Position numbers and translations under genes: made by a program. From a virus, in IMG/VR virus record IMGVR_UViG_3300044825_001644, positions 1-21,210 of that record: a stretch of 21,210 nucleotides of DNA; one strand, 5' to 3'. The notes beneath the pieces were generated by a model, which was given only the letters and a program-made list of their open reading frames with translations, was not told the DNA's origin and made no database searches. Of this stretch, positions 1-7,199 are shown in pieces. Numbering within the stretch: the first letter of the stretch is position 1; every line of letters starts with the position of its first letter.

Positions 1-219
1 CTGCGCCTTTTTCAAGTCCTCCAGCTTGCTTCCCTTCTTGCCTGCCCGGCTGATATACTTAATGACATTGCCCAGGTTAAAGCCAAGCTCCCAAGCCTCT
101 ATCACCTTGATTGCCTCATAGATATTCTCTGCTCCACCATAGTGAGCAGGATGATCTACTGCCTGCAATGGGTCAGCATCCGGCAGGGTGTTAAGGTAAC
201 TACTGATAATATCTCCCAT
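1..219 (-). CDS. DUF3310-family small phage protein (3' end cut by window)
   Basis: The ATG is at 219 and the frame stays open for 73 codons to the window edge, so the C-terminus is missing. The segment DHPAHYGG (residues 22-29), followed by IKVIEAWELGFNLGNVIKY and ISRAGKKG..LEDLKKA, is the signature of DUF3310, a short family very common in phage genomes near replication and nucleotide metabolism genes. The biochemical role of the family is not established; some members are annotated as nucleotide-kinase-like. It is the most downstream gene seen in the leftward operon that starts at 1978, two bases after the stop of the preceding gene, so it is probably co-transcribed and translationally coupled. 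The family call is confident, the function is not. Confidence 0.85.
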   Translation of the reverse strand, partial: MGDIISSYLNTLPDADPLQAVDHPAHYGGAENIYEAIKVIEAWELGFNLGNVIKYISRAGKKGSKLEDLKKAQ

Positions 220-221
220 AA

Positions 222-449
222 TTAAGGATAATAAAATAATGGTTTAGGGTGATTAAAATCTGACATGGTTCTGCCTCTTAGCTCATCCATATCTCTGTAA
301 AGTTTTCCGTTGAAGTACCAACCGGCATGCCTGGGCTTGCTCCGCATGTTAATAAGCTCAGCCTTGATTAGCACATCATTCAGGTCAATCTCATCCTTAT
401 TGTCCAGGATAAAGTCAATCAGCTCCTCTATTTGATTAGGTATGCTCAT
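222..449 (-). CDS. Hypothetical protein, 75 aa
   Basis: A 75-residue protein with no family I recognise. The N-terminal half is acidic and probably helical (IEELIDFILDNKDEIDLNDVL), and the C-terminal half is more basic with several aromatics (GWYFNGKLYRDMDELRG). The start codon overlaps the stop of the upstream gene in an ATGA (446-449), and the stop is followed after two bases by the ATG of the DUF3310 gene, so it is an integral member of the leftward operon. Support is mainly from this tight packing and from the uninterrupted frame. Confidence 0.7.
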   Translation of the reverse strand: MSIPNQIEELIDFILDNKDEIDLNDVLIKAELINMRSKPRHAGWYFNGKLYRDMDELRGRTMSDFNHPKPLFYYP

Positions 450-619
450 TTAGATTCGTTTATCAATCTCTCAATTACATGTTTAAGGTATGTGAGCGCA
501 GATAGGCCACCAGACCAGTAGTTCCTGGTTGCCTTATCATTGCCATCATGATTCATCAGAAGCTGCTTAGACTTCATCTCCTTCTTGACAATTATTAAAA
601 GCTGCTCAAGTTGTGTCAT
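446..619 (-). CDS. Hypothetical protein, 57 aa
   Basis: A short leftward frame that fills the gap between two longer genes. It begins MTQLEQLLIIVKKEMKSKQ and ends HVIERLINESK. Both ends join neighbours through ATGA overlaps (616-619 upstream, 446-449 downstream), the junction type used throughout this operon and strong support that the frame is real. The protein looks helical with a central polar stretch containing NYWSGGLSALTYL. I recognise no family and propose no function. Confidence 0.75.
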   Translation of the reverse strand: MTQLEQLLIIVKKEMKSKQLLMNHDGNDKATRNYWSGGLSALTYLKHVIERLINESK

Positions 620-846
620 ACAATTAGGCGGTCAATGTTAATGTCATGCGATTCCTTCAGCTCATTCCAGGCTTCCCAGATGTGAGCTTCATCAATGTGC
701 TTGCCATCCTCTGATGTGTCAACCAGTTGATTAAGTTTGTTTCGCAAATCCCAGATAAACAAGGCCATGTCTAAGGACTTAACGCACCTGTAATGCTCCA
801 TAGCATCATCTGAATCACTAAGGTCAAATGTTAGTGTTGCCTTCAT
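616..846 (-). CDS. Small phage protein of the MKATLxFDL type, 76 aa
   Basis: The opening MKATLTFDLSDSDDAMEHY followed by LDMALFIWDLRNKLNQLV resembles a widespread set of small uncharacterised phage proteins that begin MKAxLxFxLPED, then have an ALWDLDQWLR-like helix and an acidic C-terminal helix. They usually sit among early replication genes. The role is unknown. The start overlaps the stop of the glycosyltransferase gene (ATGA at 843-846) and the stop overlaps the next start (616-619), so translation is probably coupled. The resemblance is from memory of the family pattern, not from an alignment. Confidence 0.75.
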   Translation of the reverse strand: MKATLTFDLSDSDDAMEHYRCVKSLDMALFIWDLRNKLNQLVDTSEDGKHIDEAHIWEAWNELKESHDINIDRLIV

Positions 847-1556
847 CTTTTTAACTGCATCTTTTTAGTTGAATTGTGCCAGCCTATGTGCTTTACAAAG
901 CCCCTGCACAATGTTGCGCCTATAAATCCAGCATCGCTGTACTTCTTATTATAGGCCATTTCAGAGGTTATGTGATTAGACCTATTCCACACGCAGAAGT
1001 CTCCGAATTTGCCCATTGCCTTGTAATCGGCATATCTACGAAGACCAGGATTCCAGGTCATGCCATGCCAGACACGCCTGAAATTCTTAATCATGTGCTG
1101 ATACCTAATGCCCTGCTTAGTTAAGTGCATTCCAGATGCAACTGGATGCCCATTCCTGTCGCTGGGATGCCTTAGCCAGACAGTGTGAATCTTAGGATCA
1201 GCATCTAAAACAGAGCGAGAGTCGGCAATAAAGCCTGTCTGATAAAACTCCCAATCATCCTGGCAGTGGAAAATGTAAGGTGTCTGCACCTGCTGATAAA
1301 GCACATCCAGAGCATGAACCTGACCAGCATATTCACTAAATGACCAATCACTCATTATCTGCCAATGTCTCATCAGGAATCGGTCAAGGTCAGCTATTAA
1401 TTCTGCCGGATGCTGGCCCGAATCTTCATGTATCAGGAACTGAGCCGGAGGCTTGCCATCCCAATAAGTAACAAGGCTATTCACCGTGCGCTCAAGCAAG
1501 TCAAATCTCCCGCAGCTGGTCAGGCAGATGGTTATATCTCTATCACCCATAAACAT
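843..1556 (-). CDS. GT2-like glycosyltransferase (GT-A fold)
   Basis: A protein of 237 residues. It opens with a Rossmann-like strand and the sugar-nucleotide-binding start of GT-A enzymes (ITICLTSCGRFDLLERTVNSL), followed by HEDSG near residue 45 and a QDDW motif near 99-102 in the place of the metal-binding DXD. Such enzymes move a sugar from a nucleotide-sugar to an acceptor. In phages the targets include host lipopolysaccharide or capsule, modified phage DNA bases, or virion proteins; the sequence does not say which. The first ATG is at 1556, but the ATG at 1550 (MGDRD...) overlaps the upstream stop less and may be the real start. It lies in an operon of small early-type genes, so it may act early in infection. 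Family confidence is moderate to good, substrate unknown. Confidence 0.75.
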   Translation of the reverse strand: MFMGDRDITICLTSCGRFDLLERTVNSLVTYWDGKPPAQFLIHEDSGQHPAELIADLDRFLMRHWQIMSDWSFSEYAGQVHALDVLYQQVQTPYIFHCQDDWEFYQTGFIADSRSVLDADPKIHTVWLRHPSDRNGHPVASGMHLTKQGIRYQHMIKNFRRVWHGMTWNPGLRRYADYKAMGKFGDFCVWNRSNHITSEMAYNKKYSDAGFIGATLCRGFVKHIGWHNSTKKMQLKR

Positions 1557-1662
1557 AAGTAATGAATTTAATGATTAATAAGCCTATCAGAATTGCATAA
1601 ACAACGTAGAATATGCTTTTCATCAATATCTCCTTGAGTAACTTCTCCATGTGTTCTCCCAT
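1543..1662 (-). CDS. Single-span membrane microprotein, about 39 aa
   Basis: The frame can extend upstream, but that would run far into the preceding gene. The ATG at 1662 leaves a 7-base gap after the upstream stop. A second ATG at 1650 has a GGGAG Shine-Dalgarno-like stretch just before it and would give 35 residues. The C-terminal half is one clear membrane span (IFYVVYAILIGLLIIKFITYVYG) preceded by a short amphipathic charged helix (MEKLLKEILMKS). The stop overlaps the start of the glycosyltransferase gene. A single-span peptide beside a glycosyltransferase could be a membrane anchor or a superinfection-exclusion peptide, but that is speculation. Confidence 0.6.
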   Translation of the reverse strand: MGEHMEKLLKEILMKSIFYVVYAILIGLLIIKFITYVYG

Positions 1663-1669
1663 AATCGTA

Positions 1670-1978
1670 TTAAATGAAGTATTGATTATCAAGTAACAAT
1701 AATTCTGTTCCTGGTGCAACCTTTTTCCAGCTCTCATTATTCCATAACTTCATCTGGGTGTTGAACTGCTCCTCTGTGATGACACAGCCAAGGAATTGAA
1801 CGGTTACTCTGCCTTCGCTGTAAGTAAAGCCTATGCGATACTCATCATTAACTAAATGATATACCAGCAAGTTACCACCCATTAGACATGCTCTCTGGAG
1901 ATCATGCATGTCGCACCCGGTTACATCTACCCACAGGTCATTGTAGGCATCGAATCTGATTTTAGCTTTCATGTTCAT
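1670..1978 (-). CDS. Hypothetical protein, 102 aa, first gene of leftward operon
   Basis: This is the promoter-proximal gene of the leftward operon. It begins at ATG 1978 (a second ATG follows at 1972, MKAKIRF). The protein appears beta-rich with alternating hydrophobic residues (VYHLVNDEYRIGFTYSEGRVTVQFLGCVIT) and a short helical acidic patch (TEEQFNTQMKLWNNESW). No family recognised. The leader contains AACCAATAA (complement of 1985-1993) seven bases before the ATG, a motif repeated before several other genes here. No Shine-Dalgarno sequence is visible. Confidence 0.7.
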   Translation of the reverse strand: MNMKAKIRFDAYNDLWVDVTGCDMHDLQRACLMGGNLLVYHLVNDEYRIGFTYSEGRVTVQFLGCVITEEQFNTQMKLWNNESWKKVAPGTELLLLDNQYFI

Positions 1979-1992
1979 AATTAATTATTGGT

Positions 1993-2000
1993 TAGATTTG
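1993..2000 (+). promoter_or_regulatory. Rightward promoter -7 element TAGATTTG for head operon
   Basis: TAGATTTG matches the Bacteroidota -7 box TAnnTTTG, 54 bases before the ATG at 2055. No good TTG/TTTG -33 box is found 17-23 bases upstream. It is the only candidate seen ahead of the 2055-6265 gene set and lies in a 76-base divergent intergenic region shared with the leftward operon. Confidence 0.45.
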
Positions 2001-2021
2001 AGTGGCAATTAAGGCAAAGGG

Positions 2022-2046
2022 AAAATAACTGCAAAATTATTTTACA
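2022..2046 (-). promoter_or_regulatory. Leftward promoter/operator element, copy B
   Basis: On the minus strand this reads GTAAAATAATTTTGCAG followed by a T-rich stretch. It contains TAATTTTG, a match to the -7 box TAnnTTTG. Over 25 bases it agrees with the element at 8527-8551 at 22 positions, and is closely similar to one at 9933-9963 on the other strand. It lies 44-68 bases ahead of the first gene of the leftward operon, after any leader. No -33 box is evident, so it may depend on a regulator or be an operator rather than a complete promoter. Confidence 0.5.
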
Positions 2047-2054
2047 AAAAAGTT

Positions 2055-2606
2055 ATGCCGGTATATGACTCCACATCAGCCTTCCTGAAGCAGCAGCTCA
2101 AGAACTTTAAGCAGGCCAGCAAAGCCGACAAGGTGCTGAGGGCAGCTGCTCTTTATGCTGCTCCGGCTGTCCAGGATAGAGTGCAGGATAGCGGAAGAAA
2201 GTCAGATGGTTCAGAACTTCCTCCTTATGACTCTGGGCGTACAATAGGCAAAGGAAGCCCTATAAGCAGAAAGTTTGGTGAAATAGCGAGTCAGAAGCAG
2301 GTCAAAGCAAGAATGCGAGCCTTTGGTGATACAGATGAGTTCTATGGCTATGCTGACTTTCGTAGGTCATTAGGCAGACAGACTGCTTACATGGACTTGA
2401 CATTAACCGGAGACATGTGGGCAAGCTGGAAGCCAGTGCCAATAAGCAATACAGCCTATGGTGTTACATTCACTACAACAGAACAGGCAAAAGTTGCTGG
2501 GTATCTTGAGGAACGTTTCGGTGCTATTTTTGAGCTGTCAGACAAGGAGCTGGAGCAATCACTCCAGATTATCAATCGCCTGGCTACTGAATTACTGAGT
2601 AAATGA
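2055..2606 (+). CDS. Putative head-tail connector / tail completion protein (gp10-like)
   Basis: A 183-residue protein. It has an N-terminal helical part (SAFLKQQLKNFKQASKADKVLRAAALYAAPAVQDRV), a basic, glycine- and serine-rich middle (GRKSDGSELPPYDSGRTIGKGS, shown here broken by context) and a beta-rich end (YMDLTLTGDMWASWK). Small basic proteins with an N-terminal helix that multimerises and a LTGxMxxSW-like segment are typical of HK97 gp10-like and phage virion morphogenesis families that seal the connector to the tail. The call is by pattern and context: it heads a rightward operon that includes scaffold and capsid candidates and is joined by an ATGA overlap to another small neck candidate. 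Confidence 0.5.
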   Translation: MPVYDSTSAFLKQQLKNFKQASKADKVLRAAALYAAPAVQDRVQDSGRKSDGSELPPYDSGRTIGKGSPISRKFGEIASQKQVKARMRAFGDTDEFYGYADFRRSLGRQTAYMDLTLTGDMWASWKPVPISNTAYGVTFTTTEQAKVAGYLEERFGAIFELSDKELEQSLQIINRLATELLSK

Positions 2607-3088
2607 TTGTTACAAAGGTTACTGTTGAATCTGCGCTGAAGGCTCTCTGCGAGAACCTGGCAGGCACATTCGTTAATAACATGCTCAACTATGGCGAAGC
2701 TGTGGAGAGCATTGTTGAAGGCAGTGCTGGCAACTATGTAACTAAGGATGGAAACACTTATTGCGCTGTCAATGATACTTATCCTCTGGTAGTGTTCTTT
2801 GTCCGGGAATCAGCCTCAGTAGAGGCAGCACCAGCCGGAGGCAGAGCCAACAGCCTGCTCAGGACAGTGAACTTTAAACTGATAGCCAATTCAACTTTTG
2901 AAAATGCCGAATTTGGCATTGCCACAATAATCAACAGAACAAAAGGTATAACCTATGCCGGTACGGATTACAACTCGAAAGCAATTGCAAGCCAATACTT
3001 CGGACTTGCAGAACGCAACTTTGAGACCTACTTCTTCAGCATCGACTTCTCGGTTACCGAGAGGATTAGCTGTGAAGTTGCCTGTTGA
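2603..3088 (+). CDS. Putative neck / tail terminator protein
   Basis: A 161-residue protein beginning in an ATGA overlap with the previous stop. The composition is mixed alpha/beta, with strands such as YPLVVFFVRESASV, LRTVNFKLIANS and TYFFSIDFSVTERI ending close to the C-terminus. A helix-strand fold of this size following a gp10-like gene is the usual position of the tail terminator, which caps the tail tube at the head. I do not recognise a specific family signature, so the role is inferred from position and size only. Its last 17 bases overlap the start of the glycosyltransferase gene. Confidence 0.4.
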   Translation: MIVTKVTVESALKALCENLAGTFVNNMLNYGEAVESIVEGSAGNYVTKDGNTYCAVNDTYPLVVFFVRESASVEAAPAGGRANSLLRTVNFKLIANSTFENAEFGIATIINRTKGITYAGTDYNSKAIASQYFGLAERNFETYFFSIDFSVTERISCEVAC

Positions 3089-3734
3089 TGCTATCTACTT
3101 TATAAGTCTGCAAAAAGCCAGTCAGCGCAGAAATAGACTACTGCAATTTATGAGGGGCATTACCGATGTTCATGGTAATGATCCTCAGTGGCACAAAGCC
3201 AATGATGGTAATAAGCCAGGTCATAAAGTTGACAATCGCCTAAAAAAGTCAAGGAACAGGCCATCACTATCAATTGGTGAGATAGGCTGCTGTGCCTCAC
3301 ATCGGGAAGTGTGGACAAAAATTGTCCAAAATGGGCATCAGTCTGCGCTTGTTCTGGAAGATGATGCCCGATTCGACATTGACAAGCTCATCAATCTGGT
3401 AACTAATTGGAACAAATTGCCGGAGTTTGACTTCCTGCACTTAGGCTGGAACTATTACGCTGGCTATAAGGAGCAGACCATTGAGAAGGTAGAGATACCT
3501 GAGATTCCTGACTTGTGGAAAGGTGATGGAATGTGGCTGACTCATGCCTACATCATTACTAATCATTGCGCTCTGGATTGGCTGTCTAAAACACAAGTGC
3601 AGAATAATGGACTTGATGCCATGACAGCAGACATGCAGAGTGATTGCAATGCCTATGGCTTTAAGCCACCAATTGCCTACCAGGAGCGAGGCACTTCAGG
3701 AATGCTCCGGTCTCAAATTCATCATACAGGGTAA
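3072..3734 (+). CDS. GT25-family glycosyltransferase (LPS-type)
   Basis: The protein (220 residues from the GTG at 3072) shows the GT25 pattern in order: IYFISLQKASQRRNRL at residues 8-23, GEIGCCASHREVW at 69-81, and ALVLEDDARF at 92-101, where EDD is the metal/sugar-nucleotide site. Family members transfer galactose or related sugars during lipopolysaccharide synthesis, and some modify proteins. The frame is open much further upstream but that part overlaps the previous gene; GTG 3072 (MKLPVDA...) overlaps only 17 bases and puts the first strand at the expected place. TTG 3078 is an alternative. Its place inside a head/neck gene cluster suggests late expression and perhaps modification of virion proteins, though host surface sugars remain possible. 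Confidence 0.85.
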   Translation: MKLPVDAIYFISLQKASQRRNRLLQFMRGITDVHGNDPQWHKANDGNKPGHKVDNRLKKSRNRPSLSIGEIGCCASHREVWTKIVQNGHQSALVLEDDARFDIDKLINLVTNWNKLPEFDFLHLGWNYYAGYKEQTIEKVEIPEIPDLWKGDGMWLTHAYIITNHCALDWLSKTQVQNNGLDAMTADMQSDCNAYGFKPPIAYQERGTSGMLRSQIHHTG

Positions 3735-3752
3735 CTTAATTAAATAACTATA

Positions 3753-4226
3753 ATGGATAATCTACAGTACATCCGTGATGCCATCAGGACTGGTGGTAAA
3801 CGAGCATTAGTCAAAGTAATTCGCTGGCAAATGAACCCGGCAACAGGAGCGCAGGACATACCTTACGAGGTAACAGTTAATGCTGCTGGTGCGCTTCGGG
3901 AACTTTCTAAGCCAGTTAATAAGCGGTCATTTAGCTGGAGCAAGATTAGGCCAATAGGTGAGCTTTACATCGGTAAGGTCATGCAGCCAATTGACCAGAA
4001 CTCACTTAGCAATCCTGAGCTTCTTAGCAAGCTGAAGGCAGAATTGAAGGCACAAATACTTGCCGAAATGGAGGCAGAAATGAAAGCTACTGCAACTATC
4101 ACCGAAGAAGAGGAAAAGCCAAAGCGTAAGCGCAAGGCAGTTGTTGAGGAAGTGTCAGACAATGACCTCGACAATCCAGCCAACTTTATTCACCCTGACC
4201 AGGACATTAACGATTTGCCCCTATAA
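3753..4226 (+). CDS. Unknown charged protein in capsid operon, 157 aa
   Basis: The N-terminal 75 residues look folded (IRDAIRTGGKRALVKVIRW, YEVTVNAAGALREL, IGELYIGKVMQPI). The rest is a low-complexity helix rich in Glu, Lys and Ala (LKAELKAQILAEMEAEM), a basic patch (EEEEKPKRKRKAVVEE) and an acidic tail ending DINDLPL. It sits three bases before the scaffold candidate. The mix of an acidic/basic helical tail and this position would suit a scaffold partner or a head-interior protein, but no family is recognised. A similar acidic, Leu-Pro-ending tail occurs on the probable ssDNA-binding protein. Confidence 0.6.
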   Translation: MDNLQYIRDAIRTGGKRALVKVIRWQMNPATGAQDIPYEVTVNAAGALRELSKPVNKRSFSWSKIRPIGELYIGKVMQPIDQNSLSNPELLSKLKAELKAQILAEMEAEMKATATITEEEEKPKRKRKAVVEEVSDNDLDNPANFIHPDQDINDLPL

Positions 4227-4229
4227 TTT

Positions 4230-5129
4230 ATGAATATCAAAGAATTTTTAATCCAGCAGGCAAAACGTGCTGGGGTATCAGATGATCCAGAGTTCAATCT
4301 GATGATTTCTGCATCAGCATTGAATGACATTCAAGTGCCGGAGGCAGTCAGCAATAAGTTCAATACTAACCTTTATGACTTTGAGCTTGCCAAGACCAGC
4401 CTTGATCTTAAAAAGCACTTCATCAGCAATTACATGATGGGCTATGATGAGGAAATTGTTAGGATGGCTAAAGAGTACGGTCTTGACTCCAATAGCATTG
4501 AGGAACTGAAGGTGACCAAGAACTCAGGAGACAAGATTAAACTGGCTCTTAAAAAGCTAAAGGAGCTGGAGGAGAAGGCTAAGAATGCAACCAATAGCAA
4601 CCAGTCTGAGGAGTTCTTGAAAAAGATGGCAGAGGCACAGGCTAAATATGATGACCTGGTGAGTAAGGCAGAGGCAGACAAGCAGCTGATTGAGCAGAGA
4701 TATGTGAGCAAGATGAAAAACCTATGGGAACAGACACAGCTCAATGGCATCCAGTGGAATGACCAAATCCCCGAAGCAGCCAGAGTGCCAGCATATCAGG
4801 CAGTCCTGGAGCGCAAACTTGCACAGCTGGATGGGCAAATCATCTATGATGCAGAACGTAATAATGCTCGCCTGGTGAATGCTAAAGACCCATCACTCCC
4901 ACTTGTCCACAATGGAAGAGAGTTTTCATATTCTGACCTTTCTGCATTAGTTTTGCAGGAAAATAAGTTACTTAAAGAACAGGGATCAGGTGGCTCTAAC
5001 CCTGGGCAATATGTAGCAGGCACACCCAACTTCCCGGCTGCACCTACGGTGAGCCAAGGCACACAACTTCCGCAAGCTGTTCGCTCTGCCTTAGCGCAGA
5101 TTGAAAGCATTGCAACCAAAATGCATTAA
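4230..5129 (+). CDS. Putative capsid scaffolding protein
   Basis: A 299-residue protein. The N-terminal part carries helical segments, then a long coiled-coil-like region at about residues 90-165 rich in Lys, Glu and Ala (IKLALKKLKELEEKAKNA, FLKKMAEAQAKYDDLVSKAE), then a Gly/Ser/Pro/Gln-rich flexible segment (GSGGSNPGQYVAGTPNFPAA) and a short terminal helix (AVRSALAQIESIATKMH). A coiled-coil protein with a flexible tail and a final helix immediately before the major capsid gene is the standard picture of a scaffold, whose terminal helix binds the capsid protein during prohead assembly and which then leaves the shell. No protease domain is visible. Functional call by architecture and position. 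Confidence 0.6.
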   Translation: MNIKEFLIQQAKRAGVSDDPEFNLMISASALNDIQVPEAVSNKFNTNLYDFELAKTSLDLKKHFISNYMMGYDEEIVRMAKEYGLDSNSIEELKVTKNSGDKIKLALKKLKELEEKAKNATNSNQSEEFLKKMAEAQAKYDDLVSKAEADKQLIEQRYVSKMKNLWEQTQLNGIQWNDQIPEAARVPAYQAVLERKLAQLDGQIIYDAERNNARLVNAKDPSLPLVHNGREFSYSDLSALVLQENKLLKEQGSGGSNPGQYVAGTPNFPAAPTVSQGTQLPQAVRSALAQIESIATKMH

Positions 5130-5143
5130 TCTCATTTACTAAA

Positions 5144-6265
5144 ATGTCATTATCAACAGCTAATGTCTGTCCAGCGATTCTTACTTCGCTGTCTGACAAC
5201 CTCATAAATAACCCACAGAATGTGGGCATCATGGGCGGTACTCTCGCTGCCCTTACCGATCCTTCCAACCTTCGTGCTGGTCAAATCATTCGCCAGGCCA
5301 ACGATAACGGAACAGGCCACACTCGTGAAGTTCGTGTTGTGTACAAGCAGAGGCAATTGCCTTCTGATGTTGTGGACACCAAGTCATGCGAAGCTGGCCC
5401 TCAGATGAACTACATCGAGGAGACACTTCAGATTAACAACTTCAAGCAGGTGTCCTTCACCATGACAGAGGCTCAACTTCGTGCATACTGTTCAGCTTAC
5501 TCCGATTTGATTCAAATCACGGGCGCAAATAGTCCGGGGATGATCGCTGAGCGGGCAGCTGGTATCGGTGCTGCTCAAGGTGCGCTTTCAGTTGTTCGTG
5601 AGCTTTACAATGACATCCAGCTTTCCACTAATGCCCTGATTCAGGCTGTCAATGCTGACCTGCTGACTCAGATTCAGGCTGCTGCTGGTAACTGGTATGG
5701 TGGCACTGCTAACCCATCCTACACTGTTGAAGGTACTGATGGTTCTATCTATGCTGCTGGCCTATTTGCCATGAAGCAGAACTACATGAACACCGGATTT
5801 AATGGTGCGCCTATCATCATCGGTGGTGCAGGTGCGCTGCAGCGTGTATGGATGAACGATAGCCGATACTTCGGTCAGGGCGCAAATGGTATCAATTTCT
5901 CAACTGTTCGTGAAAATACCGGACTTGCTGAATTTTACTTTGACCCTAATGCTAACACAATCCTTGGCTCTGAAGATGCAGCCATTGTGTTTGCTCCTGG
6001 TTCGGTTGTTTTCACTCCATTCCTTGAGTATGTTGGTCAATTCGGTAACATCGGCACAATGACTCGCTTCACTGCACCTCTTCCCGGTCTTGAGCGTGTA
6101 TCAGCTGATTTTCGCATACTCCCGTCGGAATGCACCGAGGAGTATAATCTCTTCATTAGCATGGCGTATGACAGCTTCTCACCTAACGATGGCATGTTCC
6201 CTGTAGGTGATGTCAACGAAGGTGTAAACGGTGTATTCACTGCTGATTTCGTTACTGCTCCTTAA
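5144..6265 (+). CDS. Putative major capsid protein, 373 aa
   Basis: The gene follows the scaffold candidate by 14 bases and ends the operon just before a strong terminator, a usual position and size for a major capsid protein. The product is soluble, with few lysines, rich in Ala, Gly, Asn and Thr, with many short beta strands and no signal peptide or membrane span. Codon choice differs from its neighbours: 13 of 14 arginine codons are CGN (8 are CGT), against 5 of 9 in the scaffold gene, fitting translational selection in a very highly expressed gene. I see no obvious HK97-type N-terminal delta domain motif, so the fold is not assigned from sequence. A major tail protein is the main alternative. 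Confidence 0.65.
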   Translation: MSLSTANVCPAILTSLSDNLINNPQNVGIMGGTLAALTDPSNLRAGQIIRQANDNGTGHTREVRVVYKQRQLPSDVVDTKSCEAGPQMNYIEETLQINNFKQVSFTMTEAQLRAYCSAYSDLIQITGANSPGMIAERAAGIGAAQGALSVVRELYNDIQLSTNALIQAVNADLLTQIQAAAGNWYGGTANPSYTVEGTDGSIYAAGLFAMKQNYMNTGFNGAPIIIGGAGALQRVWMNDSRYFGQGANGINFSTVRENTGLAEFYFDPNANTILGSEDAAIVFAPGSVVFTPFLEYVGQFGNIGTMTRFTAPLPGLERVSADFRILPSECTEEYNLFISMAYDSFSPNDGMFPVGDVNEGVNGVFTADFVTAP

Positions 6266-6279
6266 ATAAAACTAAGGAC

Positions 6280-6313
6280 AAAAAAAGAGGGAGGCTAAAA
6301 ACCTCCCTTTTTT
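6280..6313. terminator. Bidirectional intrinsic terminator between converging operons
   Basis: GGGAGG (6289-6294) pairs with CCTCCC (6302-6307) across a 7-base loop, extended outward by an A-run on the left and a T-run on the right. Each strand therefore shows a GC stem followed by U's. It lies between the rightward capsid gene (stop 6265) and the leftward Gp157 gene (stop 6344), so it can stop both transcripts. Confidence 0.85.
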
Positions 6314-6343
6314 CGTTTTACACCATTTGTTAACCAATAAACA

Positions 6344-6847
6344 CTACCTGAGCGAGAGACTGATGTTTTCCTTCATCTGCGCCCCTGGTATCTCTGAGCC
6401 ATCCTTTATTGCCTGACTGATGGATGACTTACTTACTTCTTTCTTAATTACCCAATAATCATCTGGAATAAGGGTATCATCGAGTATCTCTACTGACTGA
6501 CTTCTGCGAGTGCTGAGCTTGGCAAGAGGAGTCTCATACCTCCTGATGCCTTTGCTGTCCTCTTCGGTGAACACCATAAGAGCAGCCAGCAGTGTGTCCT
6601 TCAGTCGCTGTACGGTGTTCTCCTTGGCCTTCTTCAGAGCCTGTATGCGCTTAATCTCAGCAGCAGCCTGGTCAGCCTCGGATTCCAGCTTCAGGATGAA
6701 CTTAGCATAGGCTTCTGCCTTGTACTGGAAGTTCTCTCTCCTGATGGCAAGCTCCTCAATGATCTCATCATTGACCTCGCCTCCGTTCTCCTCCATCAAT
6801 GCGATGAAGGAGAGTTCTTCTTGTGTTAATTGCCAAAGTGTCTGCAT
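6344..6847 (-). CDS. Gp157-family protein (siphovirus early protein)
   Basis: The 167-residue product matches the Gp157 layout: an N-terminal LxQLTxEELxFIALMEENGGEVNDE segment, a long central coiled coil with the typical KAEAYAKFILKLESEADQ and EIKRIQALKKAKENTVQRLK stretches, a shorter STRRSQSVEILDDTLIPDDYW part where IPxxY is characteristic, and an end with SSISQAIKDGSEIPGAQ. Family members sit among phage recombination/replication genes, typically near ssDNA-binding and annealing proteins; one member was linked to phage resistance when overexpressed in Streptococcus. The exact activity is unknown. It overlaps the upstream gene by 22 bases. Confidence 0.88.
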   Translation of the reverse strand: MQTLWQLTQEELSFIALMEENGGEVNDEIIEELAIRRENFQYKAEAYAKFILKLESEADQAAAEIKRIQALKKAKENTVQRLKDTLLAALMVFTEEDSKGIRRYETPLAKLSTRRSQSVEILDDTLIPDDYWVIKKEVSKSSISQAIKDGSEIPGAQMKENISLSLR

Positions 6848-7197
6848 AACTTTTGAGAAAATTGGTAAATGTTTAATTTATCAGTCTTGCGTTCAATAGT
6901 CATTAAACCTTTATCGACAATCTTTCTAAATGATTGTTGAATTTCAGGAACATAATATTTTTTCCTGACCTCCAGCATTTGACTTCCAGTAAATGGCTCA
7001 GACTTATACTTATTTATCAACTCTATGATTGCCTTCTTAGTATTAGTGTGGAAACCTTTTAGTGGATCATCAGTCAAATTATCATCAAACTTTATCTCCT
7101 CCTGAACTCCTCCCATTAAAGTTTGCATCAGCATCTTTTGCTCTTCCTTTGATAAAAGGATGCAAAGTGTTCCGTTCGGTGCTTTAACTACTTCCAT
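6826..7197 (-). CDS. Hypothetical protein with probable winged-helix-like C-terminus, 123 aa
   Basis: The start is ATG 7197 (MEVVKAPNG); a TTG six bases earlier is unlikely because it lies inside the upstream stop. The C-terminal half, with FTGSQMLEVRKKYYVPEIQQSFRKIVDKGLMTIERKTDKLNIYQF, reads like a winged-helix: three short helices followed by GLMTIERK and LNIYQF strands. That would suit nucleic-acid binding, but no family is recognised. It lies between the ssDNA-binding candidate (stop 2 bases away) and the Gp157 gene (22-base overlap), so a role in DNA metabolism is plausible. Confidence 0.65.
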   Translation of the reverse strand: MEVVKAPNGTLCILLSKEEQKMLMQTLMGGVQEEIKFDDNLTDDPLKGFHTNTKKAIIELINKYKSEPFTGSQMLEVRKKYYVPEIQQSFRKIVDKGLMTIERKTDKLNIYQFSQKLCRHFGN

Positions 7198-7199
7198 AA

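Noticed and set aside
876-1124. 82-codon rightward frame opposite the GT2-like gene
   Set aside because: It is an antisense shadow of a gene with clear GT-A motifs, with no promoter or neighbour in that direction.
2955-3071. Upstream extension of the GT25 frame
   Set aside because: It lies wholly within the preceding gene in another frame, and the GT25 motif series begins only after the GTG at 3072.
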